DNA from: Gammaproteobacteria bacterium
GTDB taxonomy: Bacteria; Pseudomonadota; Gammaproteobacteria; Poriferisulfidales; GCA-002705445
NCBI GenBank assembly: GCA_002702235.1
Contig: NZYO01000005.1
Span: 51,610-66,737, forward strand
DNA length: 15,128 bases
Direction of reading: 5' to 3'
Shown here: one piece after another, positions 1 through 5,219 of the stretch
How the letters are laid out: every line of letters begins with the position of its first letter
How positions within the stretch are numbered: position 1 is the first letter of the stretch
Program-made: the position numbers and the translations under genes
Notes under the pieces: generated by a model
Told to the model about the DNA's origin: nothing
Database searches by the model: none
The model's input: only the letters and a program-made list of their open reading frames with translations

Positions 1-218
1 TTTCAAAAGAAAAAGATAATACAGTTAACGTTCTTGTTGAAGATGATGGAATTGGTATTGCAAAATCTTGCTTTATAGGTCATGAGGAAGAGGTATCAGG
101 CGAGCATTTTGGTATCAGTGTTATGAAGGACAGAGCAAATCAAATGAATGCAAGATTAGATATTGAAAGCGAGCCAGGTGAGGGCGTTCGCATAAAGTTA
201 AATATACCCCTAAATTAA
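1..218 (+). CDS. Sensor histidine kinase, C-terminal ATPase domain (5' truncated by window)
   Basis: This is the last 71 codons of a two-component sensor kinase, reading in frame from base 3 to a TAA at 216-218. The visible part is the end of a GHKL/HATPase_c domain. An acidic G1-box motif (EDDGIGI, near the start of the fragment) is followed by a GISVMKDRA-type G2 motif, which resembles the GLxxMxERA signature of the NarX/DegS/UhpB kinase family. It ends with the usual SEPGEGVRIKLNIP strand. The sensor, HAMP and dimerisation regions lie upstream of the window, so the signal sensed cannot be told. The stop is 2 nt before the response regulator at 221, so the two are almost certainly a cognate pair that is co-transcribed and translationally linked. 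Confidence 0.9.
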   Translation, partial: SKEKDNTVNVLVEDDGIGIAKSCFIGHEEEVSGEHFGISVMKDRANQMNARLDIESEPGEGVRIKLNIPLN

Positions 219-220
219 TT

Positions 221-871
221 ATGTCGTTTAATATTATTATTATAGATGATCACACGCTTTTTAGAGAGGGCCTCCAATCTCTTTTAAAAACCCACCACAT
301 AAATGTATTAGCATCGGTGAACAACGGTAAAGATGGAATCAATGAAGTATTTAGTAAAGAACCTGATATAGTTCTACTCGATCTAAGAATGCCAGATTTA
401 TCTGGCATAGATGTTCTTAAGAAGATTAGAACAAAAAATACAGACACACCAATTGCAATGCTCACAACTAGTGATGATGAAAAAGATTTAATTGAAGCTC
501 TCAAAAATGGAGCGAGTGGTTATTTGCTTAAAGATATGGAGCCTGATGATTTAGTCGCGGCGTTAAAAGAAATTATTAAAGGTGAAACAATTGTAGCACC
601 CAATCTTACTCAAATACTTGCTAGAGTAGTCCAGGGTGATGATCCTGATAAGGATTTAAATAACCCACTAAAAGATTTAACACCAAGAGAGGCTGAGATA
701 TTGGAGCTTCTTGCCGAAGGACAGAGTAACAAGCTCATTGCTAAAAACCTTGGCATATCTGATGGAACAGTAAAACTTCATGTTAAATCTATATTAAGAA
801 AGTTAGATATTCATTCGCGTGTTGAGGCAGCTGTAATAGCTGTTGAACAAGGATTAAAAAAGAAAAATTAG
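221..871 (+). CDS. NarL/FixJ-family response regulator
   Basis: The product is a 216-residue DNA-binding response regulator with an N-terminal receiver domain (about 3-120) and a C-terminal LuxR-type helix-turn-helix (about 150-208). Visible receiver residues are the acidic pair D9/D10, the phospho-acceptor D54 in the motif LLDLRMPD, the switch Thr at 82 or 83, and the conserved K104. The LuxR helix shows LTPREAEILELLAEG at 153-167 followed by the recognition segment around SDGTVKLHVKSILRKL. Length and layout are typical of NarL/UhpA/DegU-like regulators. It follows its probable kinase by 2 nt and precedes a small membrane protein gene by 9 nt. No clear Shine-Dalgarno site precedes the ATG, which fits translational coupling. 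Its target genes are not shown by the sequence, though the downstream sulfur/redox and biotin genes are candidates by position. Confidence 0.95.
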   Translation: MSFNIIIIDDHTLFREGLQSLLKTHHINVLASVNNGKDGINEVFSKEPDIVLLDLRMPDLSGIDVLKKIRTKNTDTPIAMLTTSDDEKDLIEALKNGASGYLLKDMEPDDLVAALKEIIKGETIVAPNLTQILARVVQGDDPDKDLNNPLKDLTPREAEILELLAEGQSNKLIAKNLGISDGTVKLHVKSILRKLDIHSRVEAAVIAVEQGLKKKN

Positions 872-880
872 AAAATTATT

Positions 881-1051
881 ATGCAGGGTTGGAAAAAAAA
901 TAGACTAGTTTTAGCAGTTATAATTATTGCTTCTTCTTTTATTGCAAATATTGATGATATGACTCAAGGGCAGAAAGCTTCCATAATTGGGTTATTATTA
1001 GTCTTATTTTATATATATGTAAAATATATTAATAGATATAACAAAAAATGA
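881..1051 (+). CDS. Small two-helix membrane protein, 56 residues
   Basis: A short open frame starts at ATG 881 and stops at TGA 1049-1051. It encodes 56 residues. Two hydrophobic segments are visible, at about 8-23 (rich in I, V, L, A) and 34-50 (rich in L, I, V, Y). They are joined by a short polar loop with an acidic ANIDDMTQGQ stretch, and both ends are Lys/Arg-rich, so an inside-inside hairpin is likely. The gene fills the space between the response regulator and the sulfurtransferase gene exactly, and its stop overlaps the next ATG in an ATGA junction, which supports real translation. No strong ribosome binding site is seen. I do not recognise a family. A membrane partner of the upstream two-component system or of the sulfurtransferase is possible but only by position. 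Confidence 0.7.
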   Translation: MQGWKKNRLVLAVIIIASSFIANIDDMTQGQKASIIGLLLVLFYIYVKYINRYNKK

Positions 1052-1902
1052 ATAAATCAATTATATCCGCTGAAAGTTTAAATAATGAAATCTTAAATAA
1101 TAGTGGGTGTATTATTTTCGACTTAAGATTTAATCTAATTAAAAAAGATGAGGGTTATAATAAATACTTAAAAGAACATATTCCAGGGGCTTTTTATGTG
1201 AATTTGGAAGATGACTTATCGGATATCACTTTAGATGAAGGCGGAAGACATCCTCTTCCAAATATATCGGAGTACACTAATCTTCTTAATAAGTACGGAA
1301 TTAATAAAGATTCTAAAGTTATAATTTATGACGATAAACATAATGCCATGAGTGGAAGATTTTGGTGGATGCTCAGAAATGTAGGAGTAAAAAATACTTT
1401 ATTACTTGAGGGAGGTTTTGAAAATTGGAAGAAAAATAATTTCAAAATAGAATCTGGAGAATGTAAACCAAGCCTTAAAGGTAATAATTCATTTACGTAT
1501 GATAGAAATCAAATCTGCGATATAGAGGAACTAAAATCACTTATATCTAATAAAGACATAATACTCATAGATGCTAGAGAGCCTGATAGATTTAAAGGTA
1601 TAAGCGAACCAATTGATAAAAAAGCTGGCCATATACCTTCTGCTGTAAATTATTTCTTCCTTAATCATCAGGACCCCGATGGGTTCTACTTAAAAAATAA
1701 TAAAATTAAAGAAAAAGTTACCAATACCTTGGGAGATTTAAATAAGACAATTATTCATATGTGTGGATCAGGTGTTACTGCTTGCAGTAATTTTATGATT
1801 TTTACAGAGATTTTACCTCACCATGAGCAAAAATTATTTGTTGGTTCATGGAGTAACTGGATAGAGGACGACTCAAATAAAGTAATAAAAAATAATGATT
1901 AA
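1048..1902 (+). CDS. sseA: 3-mercaptopyruvate/thiosulfate sulfurtransferase (two rhodanese domains)
   Basis: This is a 284-residue tandem-rhodanese protein. The N-terminal non-catalytic domain spans about 5-130, with DDKHNAMSGRFWWMLR and LEGGFENWKKN as typical blocks. The catalytic domain spans about 157-275. The active-site loop reads CGSGVTAC with catalytic C239; this CGSGVTA form is that of 3-mercaptopyruvate sulfurtransferases such as E. coli SseA, rather than the CRKGVTA form of classical rhodanese. The C-terminal GSWSNWI matches the family end. The enzyme transfers a sulfane sulfur from 3-mercaptopyruvate or thiosulfate to a thiol acceptor or cyanide in the cytoplasm. The gene starts inside the stop of the small membrane protein gene (ATGA) and overlaps the OsmC-like gene by 8 nt, so it is part of a coupled operon. 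Exact substrate preference is inferred from the loop only. Confidence 0.9.
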   Translation: MNKSIISAESLNNEILNNSGCIIFDLRFNLIKKDEGYNKYLKEHIPGAFYVNLEDDLSDITLDEGGRHPLPNISEYTNLLNKYGINKDSKVIIYDDKHNAMSGRFWWMLRNVGVKNTLLLEGGFENWKKNNFKIESGECKPSLKGNNSFTYDRNQICDIEELKSLISNKDIILIDAREPDRFKGISEPIDKKAGHIPSAVNYFFLNHQDPDGFYLKNNKIKEKVTNTLGDLNKTIIHMCGSGVTACSNFMIFTEILPHHEQKLFVGSWSNWIEDDSNKVIKNND

Positions 1903-2305
1903 ATTAAAACTAAACAAAAATATGAATTTCAATGCAATTACAGACTCCAGTCATATAATTAGCATTGATGCTTCTAAAGAAAACGGTGGTAAAAACAAAG
2001 GCCCTAGGCCAACCGAATTATTATTAGTTGGAATGGCAGGCTGCACAGCTTTTGACTTAAAGTCATATTTTGATAAGAAAAAAATAAAATTTAAAAAATT
2101 TCATATATGCATATCCGCTCAAAGAAAAAAGAAAATGCCAACAGTTTTTAAAAAAATATTTATTGAATATAAAATTCAAACAGATAGAAAAAATAAATCT
2201 AAAATTCAAAGTAAAATAAAATATTCGCTAAATAAGCAATGCTCATGTTGTGTAATGTTAGGTAAAAGTGCAAAAGTTGAATATAAATTGAGTATCATAA
2301 AGTGA
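1895..2305 (+). CDS. OsmC-family protein (YhfA-like)
   Basis: The product is a 136-residue protein of the OsmC/Ohr superfamily. Diagnostic parts are GPRPTELLLVGMAGCTAFDL at 37-56, which carries the first conserved cysteine C50, and the C-terminal second cysteine region with C116, C118 and C119 in QCSCCVMLGKSAKV. Between them lies a Lys-rich beta segment (about 70-100). OsmC/Ohr enzymes reduce organic hydroperoxides with a Cys pair; the YhfA branch has similar cysteines but unclear function. This protein looks closer to YhfA than to Ohr by its GPRPTELLL motif. The extra cysteines (CSCC) are unusual and could allow persulfide or metal chemistry. The ATG lies inside the end of the sulfurtransferase gene (8 nt overlap), and the TGA overlaps the GTG start of bioA. 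Co-expression with a sulfurtransferase suggests a thiol or sulfane-sulfur role, which is inference. Confidence 0.85.
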   Translation: MIKLKLNKNMNFNAITDSSHIISIDASKENGGKNKGPRPTELLLVGMAGCTAFDLKSYFDKKKIKFKKFHICISAQRKKKMPTVFKKIFIEYKIQTDRKNKSKIQSKIKYSLNKQCSCCVMLGKSAKVEYKLSIIK

Positions 2306-3588
2306 GTAAAAAAATTATCAATTTTGATAGGGAGTTTGTTTGGCATCCATATGCTTCTAGTGAGGATAAGAACCCTTTATATAACGTTGTAAAAGCAAAG
2401 GGATGCAAGATATATCTAGATTCTGGAAAAGCACTTATAGACGGGATGTCATCTTGGTGGTGTGTCATTCATGGATATAATAATCCAAAGATTAATGATG
2501 CAATGATTAAACAAATTAAGAAATTTTCTCATGTTATGTTTGGAGGTTTTACTCATGAGCCTGCTGTTACTTTAGCTAAAAAATTAATAGAAATTACCCC
2601 TAAGAAACTAAAAAAAGTCTTTTTCTCTGATTCAGGATCAGTATCAATTGAGGTTGCAATGAAATTTGCGATCCAATATTGGTATGCAAAGGGCTCTCCA
2701 TCGAAAAAAAAATTTCTTACTGTAAGGAATGGCTATCATGGCGATACCTTCTCTGCGATGTCAGTAAGTGATCCAGAAAATGGAATGCATAAAATATTTA
2801 ATGAATCACTTATAAAGCAATTTTATGTTTCTAAGCCTGAGTCCTCATCAAACCCTGTAACTAAAAGTTACAGTTTAAAAGAAATGGAAAGTACGCTAAT
2901 TAAAAATAGAAAGCAAATTGCAGCAATCATTCTTGAGCCTATCTTACAGGGCGCGGGTGGCATGCGAATATACAAATCCGAATACCTGAAAAAAATAAAA
3001 AAACTTTGTAAAAAATATGACGTTCTACTTATTCTTGATGAGATCGCAACAGGATTTGGTAGAACAGGAAAATTGTTTGCATTTGAGCACGCAAAAGTAA
3101 CTCCTGATATTTTGTGCTTAGGAAAAGCTTTGACAGGGGGATACATTGGTCTAGCAGCCACAATTGTGTCTAAAGATATTGCAAAAACTATTTCTAACAA
3201 CGAGCCTAAATTATTCATGCATGGTCCTACGTTTATGGCAAATCCACTGGCTTGTGCAGCTTCTCTTGCCAGTATTAACTACTTATCACAATACGATTGG
3301 AAAAAAAGGGTAAAAAATATTGAAAATACTATTAAAAAATATTTTGAAAAAATTAAATTAAACTCAGAGGTTAAAGACATTAGAATTATTGGTGCACTGG
3401 GCATTATTGAAATGAAGAGTATAGTTAATGTGGGATCGTTTCAAACTAAAGCTGTAGAAAACGGTATATGGATTAGACCATTCAAAAACTTAATTTATAT
3501 AATGCCACCCTATACCATTAAAAAGTCAGAATTAAATTTTTTGTTAAATAGTTTGGAAAAAACAATTAATTTAGAATACTCAAATTAG
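2302..3588 (+). CDS. bioA: Adenosylmethionine--8-amino-7-oxononanoate aminotransferase (biotin synthesis)
   Basis: This 428-residue, class III PLP-dependent aminotransferase converts 8-amino-7-oxononanoate (KAPA) to 7,8-diaminononanoate with S-adenosylmethionine as amino donor, in biotin synthesis. Residues match E. coli BioA almost one to one: substrate-site W52/W53 in the SSWW motif, Y145 in GYHGDTF, the PLP aspartate D246 in LDEIATGFGRTGK, and the Schiff-base K275 in LGKALTGG. The length is also within one residue of the E. coli protein. The start is GTG at 2302, overlapping the TGA of the OsmC-like gene; the N-terminal FVWHPYASS block supports this start. No other bio gene is in the window, so bioA is separated from bioBFCD here. 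Its 3' end overlaps the 3' end of convergent coq7 by 9 nt, leaving no room for a terminator between them. Confidence 0.95.
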   Translation: MSKKIINFDREFVWHPYASSEDKNPLYNVVKAKGCKIYLDSGKALIDGMSSWWCVIHGYNNPKINDAMIKQIKKFSHVMFGGFTHEPAVTLAKKLIEITPKKLKKVFFSDSGSVSIEVAMKFAIQYWYAKGSPSKKKFLTVRNGYHGDTFSAMSVSDPENGMHKIFNESLIKQFYVSKPESSSNPVTKSYSLKEMESTLIKNRKQIAAIILEPILQGAGGMRIYKSEYLKKIKKLCKKYDVLLILDEIATGFGRTGKLFAFEHAKVTPDILCLGKALTGGYIGLAATIVSKDIAKTISNNEPKLFMHGPTFMANPLACAASLASINYLSQYDWKKRVKNIENTIKKYFEKIKLNSEVKDIRIIGALGIIEMKSIVNVGSFQTKAVENGIWIRPFKNLIYIMPPYTIKKSELNFLLNSLEKTINLEYSN

Positions 3589-4212
3589 ATAAGAAGTTTT
3601 TTTCATAATTTCTGAAACTAATTCCATGATTTTTTTTGTTTGTTTGCTTACTTCCTGAGCTCCTTGCTCATTTGCTTTTAAACCATGCATTTCTTCTTCG
3701 CTTTTCATCTTTTCAAGTATCGTAATAGTTTTTTTATCTTCGACTGGGATCTTTTTTAAATGATTATCTAAATGCTCAGATACTTGTTTCTCTGTTTCCT
3801 CAATAAACCCCAAGCTTCTGTTGTATTTTCCTTTACTGGATATAATACCAATTGCTATAGACCCTAAGAACCAAATCGGATTTAAAATACTTGTATTTCC
3901 ATTGAGCTCTGAAATTCTTTTTTCACACCACTCTAAATGATTTTTTTCCTCGGATGCAGTATGCAATAACGATCTCCTATTTTCTTTGTTTTTTTCAAAT
4001 ATTGAATGACCTATATATAGTCCCTGAGCTGCCACTTCCCCTGAATGATTTACTCGCATAAGAGATACTATTTCTTTTTTTTGTGATTCTGACAAATTTG
4101 TTTCAGCAATATCTTTCGCTGGATAATCTTTACCAGTACTTTTAATATCGTAATCATTGAGGATTTCATTTATATCACTCAGAAAATTATCAAATTTTGA
4201 TAGTTTTATCAT
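3580..4212 (-). CDS. coq7: Coq7-type 3-demethoxyubiquinol hydroxylase
   Basis: This 210-residue di-iron monooxygenase performs the C-6 ring hydroxylation late in ubiquinone synthesis, at the inner membrane. The four-helix ferritin-like ligand set is complete: E59 in NHSGEVAAQG, E89xxH92 in ASEEKNHLEWC, E141 in the EETEKQVSEHL helix, and E173xxH176 in EEEMHG. A hydrophobic stretch (about 112-126) fits the known membrane-binding surface. Length matches the Pseudomonas-type enzyme; E. coli uses the unrelated flavoenzyme UbiF instead. The ATG overlaps the stop of the upstream Fe-S protein gene (ATGA), so the two are translationally coupled. The 3' end converges on and overlaps bioA. Confidence 0.95.
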   Translation of the reverse strand: MIKLSKFDNFLSDINEILNDYDIKSTGKDYPAKDIAETNLSESQKKEIVSLMRVNHSGEVAAQGLYIGHSIFEKNKENRRSLLHTASEEKNHLEWCEKRISELNGNTSILNPIWFLGSIAIGIISSKGKYNRSLGFIEETEKQVSEHLDNHLKKIPVEDKKTITILEKMKSEEEMHGLKANEQGAQEVSKQTKKIMELVSEIMKKTSYLI

Positions 4213-4580
4213 AATAGCTTAATTTTATGAAAAGTAATTTTCAAAATCATGTGTACTTTATTTATAAATAAACTAATTTTAGTTTTATGCGAAAGATTTT
4301 TAAAATTTTTATTTCTAAAGGTCTCCATAATATTTTGAAAATTTACATTTGCAGGGCAGGTCTTTTGACATGACAAGCATAAAACGCAATTATTAATGTG
4401 AGTAAGTGATCTAATGTTTACCTCTAAATCGCCATTATTTAGCGCCGATATTAACGATATTCTTCCTCTTGGTGATTCAGACTCATTCTTAGTAACTGCA
4501 TAGGTTGGGCAATGCTCTAGACACATTCCACAATAGACGCATTTTTCCGAATATAAAGAATTTAATTTTTCAAAGTACAT
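4209..4580 (-). CDS. Stand-alone two-cluster Fe-S protein (GlcF N-terminal-domain-like)
   Basis: The product has 123 residues and two classical [4Fe-4S] motifs: C14xxC17xxC20xxxC24-P and C65xxC68xxC71xxxC75-P. They are separated by a stretch with SPRGRISLISALNNG, which is typical of the ferredoxin domain of glycolate oxidase subunit GlcF and other CCG-domain oxidoreductases. GlcF is about 400 residues long. Here only the N-terminal ferredoxin part is present, and coq7 follows immediately by an ATGA overlap, so there is no remnant of the C-terminal cysteine-rich domains. The tail (about 98-123) is Lys/Ile/Phe-rich and could be an amphipathic membrane-contact helix. Likely an electron-transfer protein; coupling to coq7 suggests a role in quinone hydroxylation or redox, which is inference. 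A decayed glcF reduced to one domain is the alternative. Confidence 0.8.
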   Translation of the reverse strand: MYFEKLNSLYSEKCVYCGMCLEHCPTYAVTKNESESPRGRISLISALNNGDLEVNIRSLTHINNCVLCLSCQKTCPANVNFQNIMETFRNKNFKNLSHKTKISLFINKVHMILKITFHKIKLL

Positions 4581-4583
4581 AGC

Positions 4584-4612
4584 TTGACATTACAATTAAT
4601 ATATTATAAAAT
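4584..4612 (+). promoter_or_regulatory. Sigma-70-like promoter of the candidate small RNA
   Basis: A perfect TTGACA (4584-4589) is followed by a 17-nt spacer and TAAAAT (4607-4612), a five-of-six -10 match. Transcription would begin near 4619. No + strand protein gene lies between here and the terminator at 4671-4697, so the promoter and terminator together define a short noncoding transcript. The -35 sits just upstream of the divergent Fe-S protein start codon. Confidence 0.65.
4603..4608 (-). promoter_or_regulatory. Possible -10 element for the Fe-S protein/coq7 unit
   Basis: On the - strand this hexamer reads TATAAT, 22 nt before the ATG of the Fe-S protein gene. No good -35 is found at the expected distance (AGGAAA), so support is limited. 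It overlaps the -10 of the oppositely oriented small-RNA promoter (4607-4612), so the two promoters would compete for polymerase. Confidence 0.35.
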
Positions 4613-4618
4613 TCTAAT

Positions 4619-4697
4619 ATATTAATTTCCTCCTCCTCCAACCACCTTACCCTTATTGGTGGCATTCTTTAAGCGCGAATTATCGCGCTTTTTTTTT
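4619..4697 (+). ncRNA. Candidate small regulatory RNA, about 79 nt, with triple CCUCC anti-Shine-Dalgarno tract
   Basis: The predicted transcript runs from about 4619 to the end of the T-run at 4697. It has three parts. A 5' AU-rich leader carries a C/U tract reading CCTCCTCCTCC at 4629-4639. A short hairpin follows, with stem CCACC (4642-4646) and GGTGG (4658-4662). Last is an intrinsic terminator with an 8-bp GC-rich stem. The tract is complementary to Shine-Dalgarno sequences, which is the design of several base-pairing sRNAs, including the CCUCCUCCC-motif RNAs known in alphaproteobacteria. It shares TTTCCTCCT (4626-4634) exactly with the complement of the alkB ribosome binding site at 13578-13586. 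It is too short for 6S, SRP RNA or tmRNA and I recognise no known family. The start site is predicted, not observed. Confidence 0.55.
4671..4697 (+). terminator. Intrinsic terminator of the candidate small RNA
   Basis: A perfect 8-bp stem, AAGCGCGA (4671-4678) with TCGCGCTT (4683-4690) and loop ATTA, is followed by T residues through 4697. The U-run is present only in the + strand reading, so it serves a + strand transcript and not the converging S24-domain gene, whose stop codon (4696-4698) overlaps the end of the T-run. Confidence 0.85.
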
Positions 4698-5037
4698 ATC
4701 CGTATTTCTTATGATATGACCTTTTTTTGCCTGCTCTTTGTGTAACTACACCAATAATATGAGTCTTATAGTCTTTATCTTTGATAATTTCAATTGAAAA
4801 CTCAGGATTTAGTGGTTTAAGCTCAATATTTTCATCAAGAATATGAATTTCTCTTAATATTATAGTGTCTTTCTTTTCAAATAGTACGAAGTCTCCAGTT
4901 TTAGGGCTTATGCTTGGATCAATGATTATTATACAGCCATTTTCAAATTCTGGCTCCATACTTGAATCTTGAACCCGTAAAGCAAAAGGCTCTTTTGCCG
5001 CGCAATTCTCACTATTTTCAATATAACTATTTTCCAT
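4696..5037 (-). CDS. Stand-alone S24 (LexA/UmuD-like) domain protein without DNA-binding domain
   Basis: The product has 113 residues when started at ATG 5035-5037; the TTG directly before it could add one residue, but AGGGA is better spaced to the ATG. The fold signature is that of the S24 peptidase domain. The DSSMEPEFENG motif carries the nucleophile Ser (residue 26 from the ATG), followed by IIIIDPSISPKTGDFVLFEK and a C-terminal strand ending IIGVVTQ. In LexA and UmuD the second catalytic residue is a Lys in a VTVKRL-like strand; the matching position here reads IILREI, with Arg instead of Lys, so self-cleavage is doubtful. There is no helix-turn-helix, and only about 20 residues precede the core. 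It lies divergent from nrdAB across a shared control region. Role unknown: a dimerisation or regulatory remnant, or a UmuD-like accessory, are options. Confidence 0.75.
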   Translation of the reverse strand: MENSYIENSENCAAKEPFALRVQDSSMEPEFENGCIIIIDPSISPKTGDFVLFEKKDTIILREIHILDENIELKPLNPEFSIEIIKDKDYKTHIIGVVTQRAGKKRSYHKKYG

Positions 5038-5070
5038 CAATATTCCCTAATTAATCCTTATTTTAAGCCT

Positions 5071-5079
5071 TTTATACCA
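5071..5079 (-). promoter_or_regulatory. Extended -10 promoter of the S24-domain gene
   Basis: Read on the - strand the site is TGGTATAAA, an extended -10 (TGnTATAAA, five of six in the hexamer). No good -35 is seen, as is common for extended -10 promoters. Transcription would start near 5064, leaving a leader of about 26 nt with AGGGA before the ATG at 5037. Confidence 0.5.
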
Positions 5080-5099
5080 AGAAATGAAATATCCCCATA

Positions 5100-5108
5100 T
5101 TATGCACA
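5100..5108 (+). promoter_or_regulatory. DnaA-box-like site upstream of nrdA
   Basis: The sequence TTATGCACA fits the classical DnaA-box consensus TTWTNCACA at every position. It lies 120 bp before the nrdA start. E. coli nrdAB is known to be controlled by DnaA boxes in its promoter, so a role in coupling dNTP synthesis to initiation is plausible. DnaA binding is not shown. Confidence 0.45.
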
Positions 5109-5133
5109 AGTTTTACTCAAAAAAAACTCGCAC

Positions 5134-5157
5134 TTAACCACAGGATATTGTGGATAG
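5134..5157 (+). promoter_or_regulatory. Inverted pair of DnaA-box-like sites overlapping the upstream NrdR box
   Basis: TTAACCACA (5134-5142) and, on the opposite strand, CTATCCACA (5149-5157) each match the TTATCCACA DnaA box at eight of nine positions. They face each other and overlap the NrdR-box-like palindrome at 5138-5153, so both proteins could not occupy the site freely. The alternative is that the matches are a by-product of the NrdR palindrome. Confidence 0.4.
5138..5153 (+). promoter_or_regulatory. NrdR box 1 (upstream)
   Basis: The 16-bp palindrome CCACAGGATATTGTGG resembles the NrdR consensus ACACWATATMTWGTGT. It lies 32 bp upstream of the second box, about three helical turns, which is the tandem arrangement known for NrdR-repressed nrd promoters. 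NrdR itself is not in the window. Confidence 0.75.
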
Positions 5158-5162
5158 ACTTA

Positions 5163-5190
5163 TTGCCAAACACATTTTATAGTGTATTAT
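5163..5190 (+). promoter_or_regulatory. nrdAB promoter
   Basis: TTGCCA (5163-5168, five of six to TTGACA) is followed by a 16-nt spacer and TATTAT (5185-5190, five of six to TATAAT). NrdR box 2 fills the spacer, so NrdR binding would block RNA polymerase directly. Transcription would start near 5197, leaving a leader of about 23 nt before nrdA that has no strong Shine-Dalgarno site. Confidence 0.6.
5170..5185 (+). promoter_or_regulatory. NrdR box 2 (downstream)
   Basis: ACACATTTTATAGTGT keeps both ACAC/GTGT arms of the NrdR consensus perfectly, with an AT-only centre. It lies between the predicted -35 and -10 of the nrdAB promoter and pairs with box 1 at 32-bp spacing. It is the strongest regulatory match in the window. 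Confidence 0.85.
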
Positions 5191-5219
5191 AAAAGTTTAC
5201 ATATAAAAAAAATAAGATA

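Noticed and set aside
2868..3218. Open frame on the - strand inside bioA
   Set aside because: It is the shadow of a well conserved bioA coding segment with no features of its own.
3580..3588. bioA/coq7 end overlap as a frameshift or misassembly
   Set aside because: Both proteins end at their normal family length, so it is a simple convergent overlap in a compact genome.
4629..4639. GGAGGAGGAGG on the - strand as a ribosome binding site for the Fe-S protein gene
   Set aside because: It lies about 48 nt before the ATG and no other start codon follows at a normal distance on that strand.
5100..5157. Cluster of DnaA-like boxes as a replication origin
   Set aside because: Only three imperfect to good sites, no dnaA/dnaN/rpmH/gidA neighbourhood and no AT-rich unwinding repeats; nrdAB regulation explains them better.
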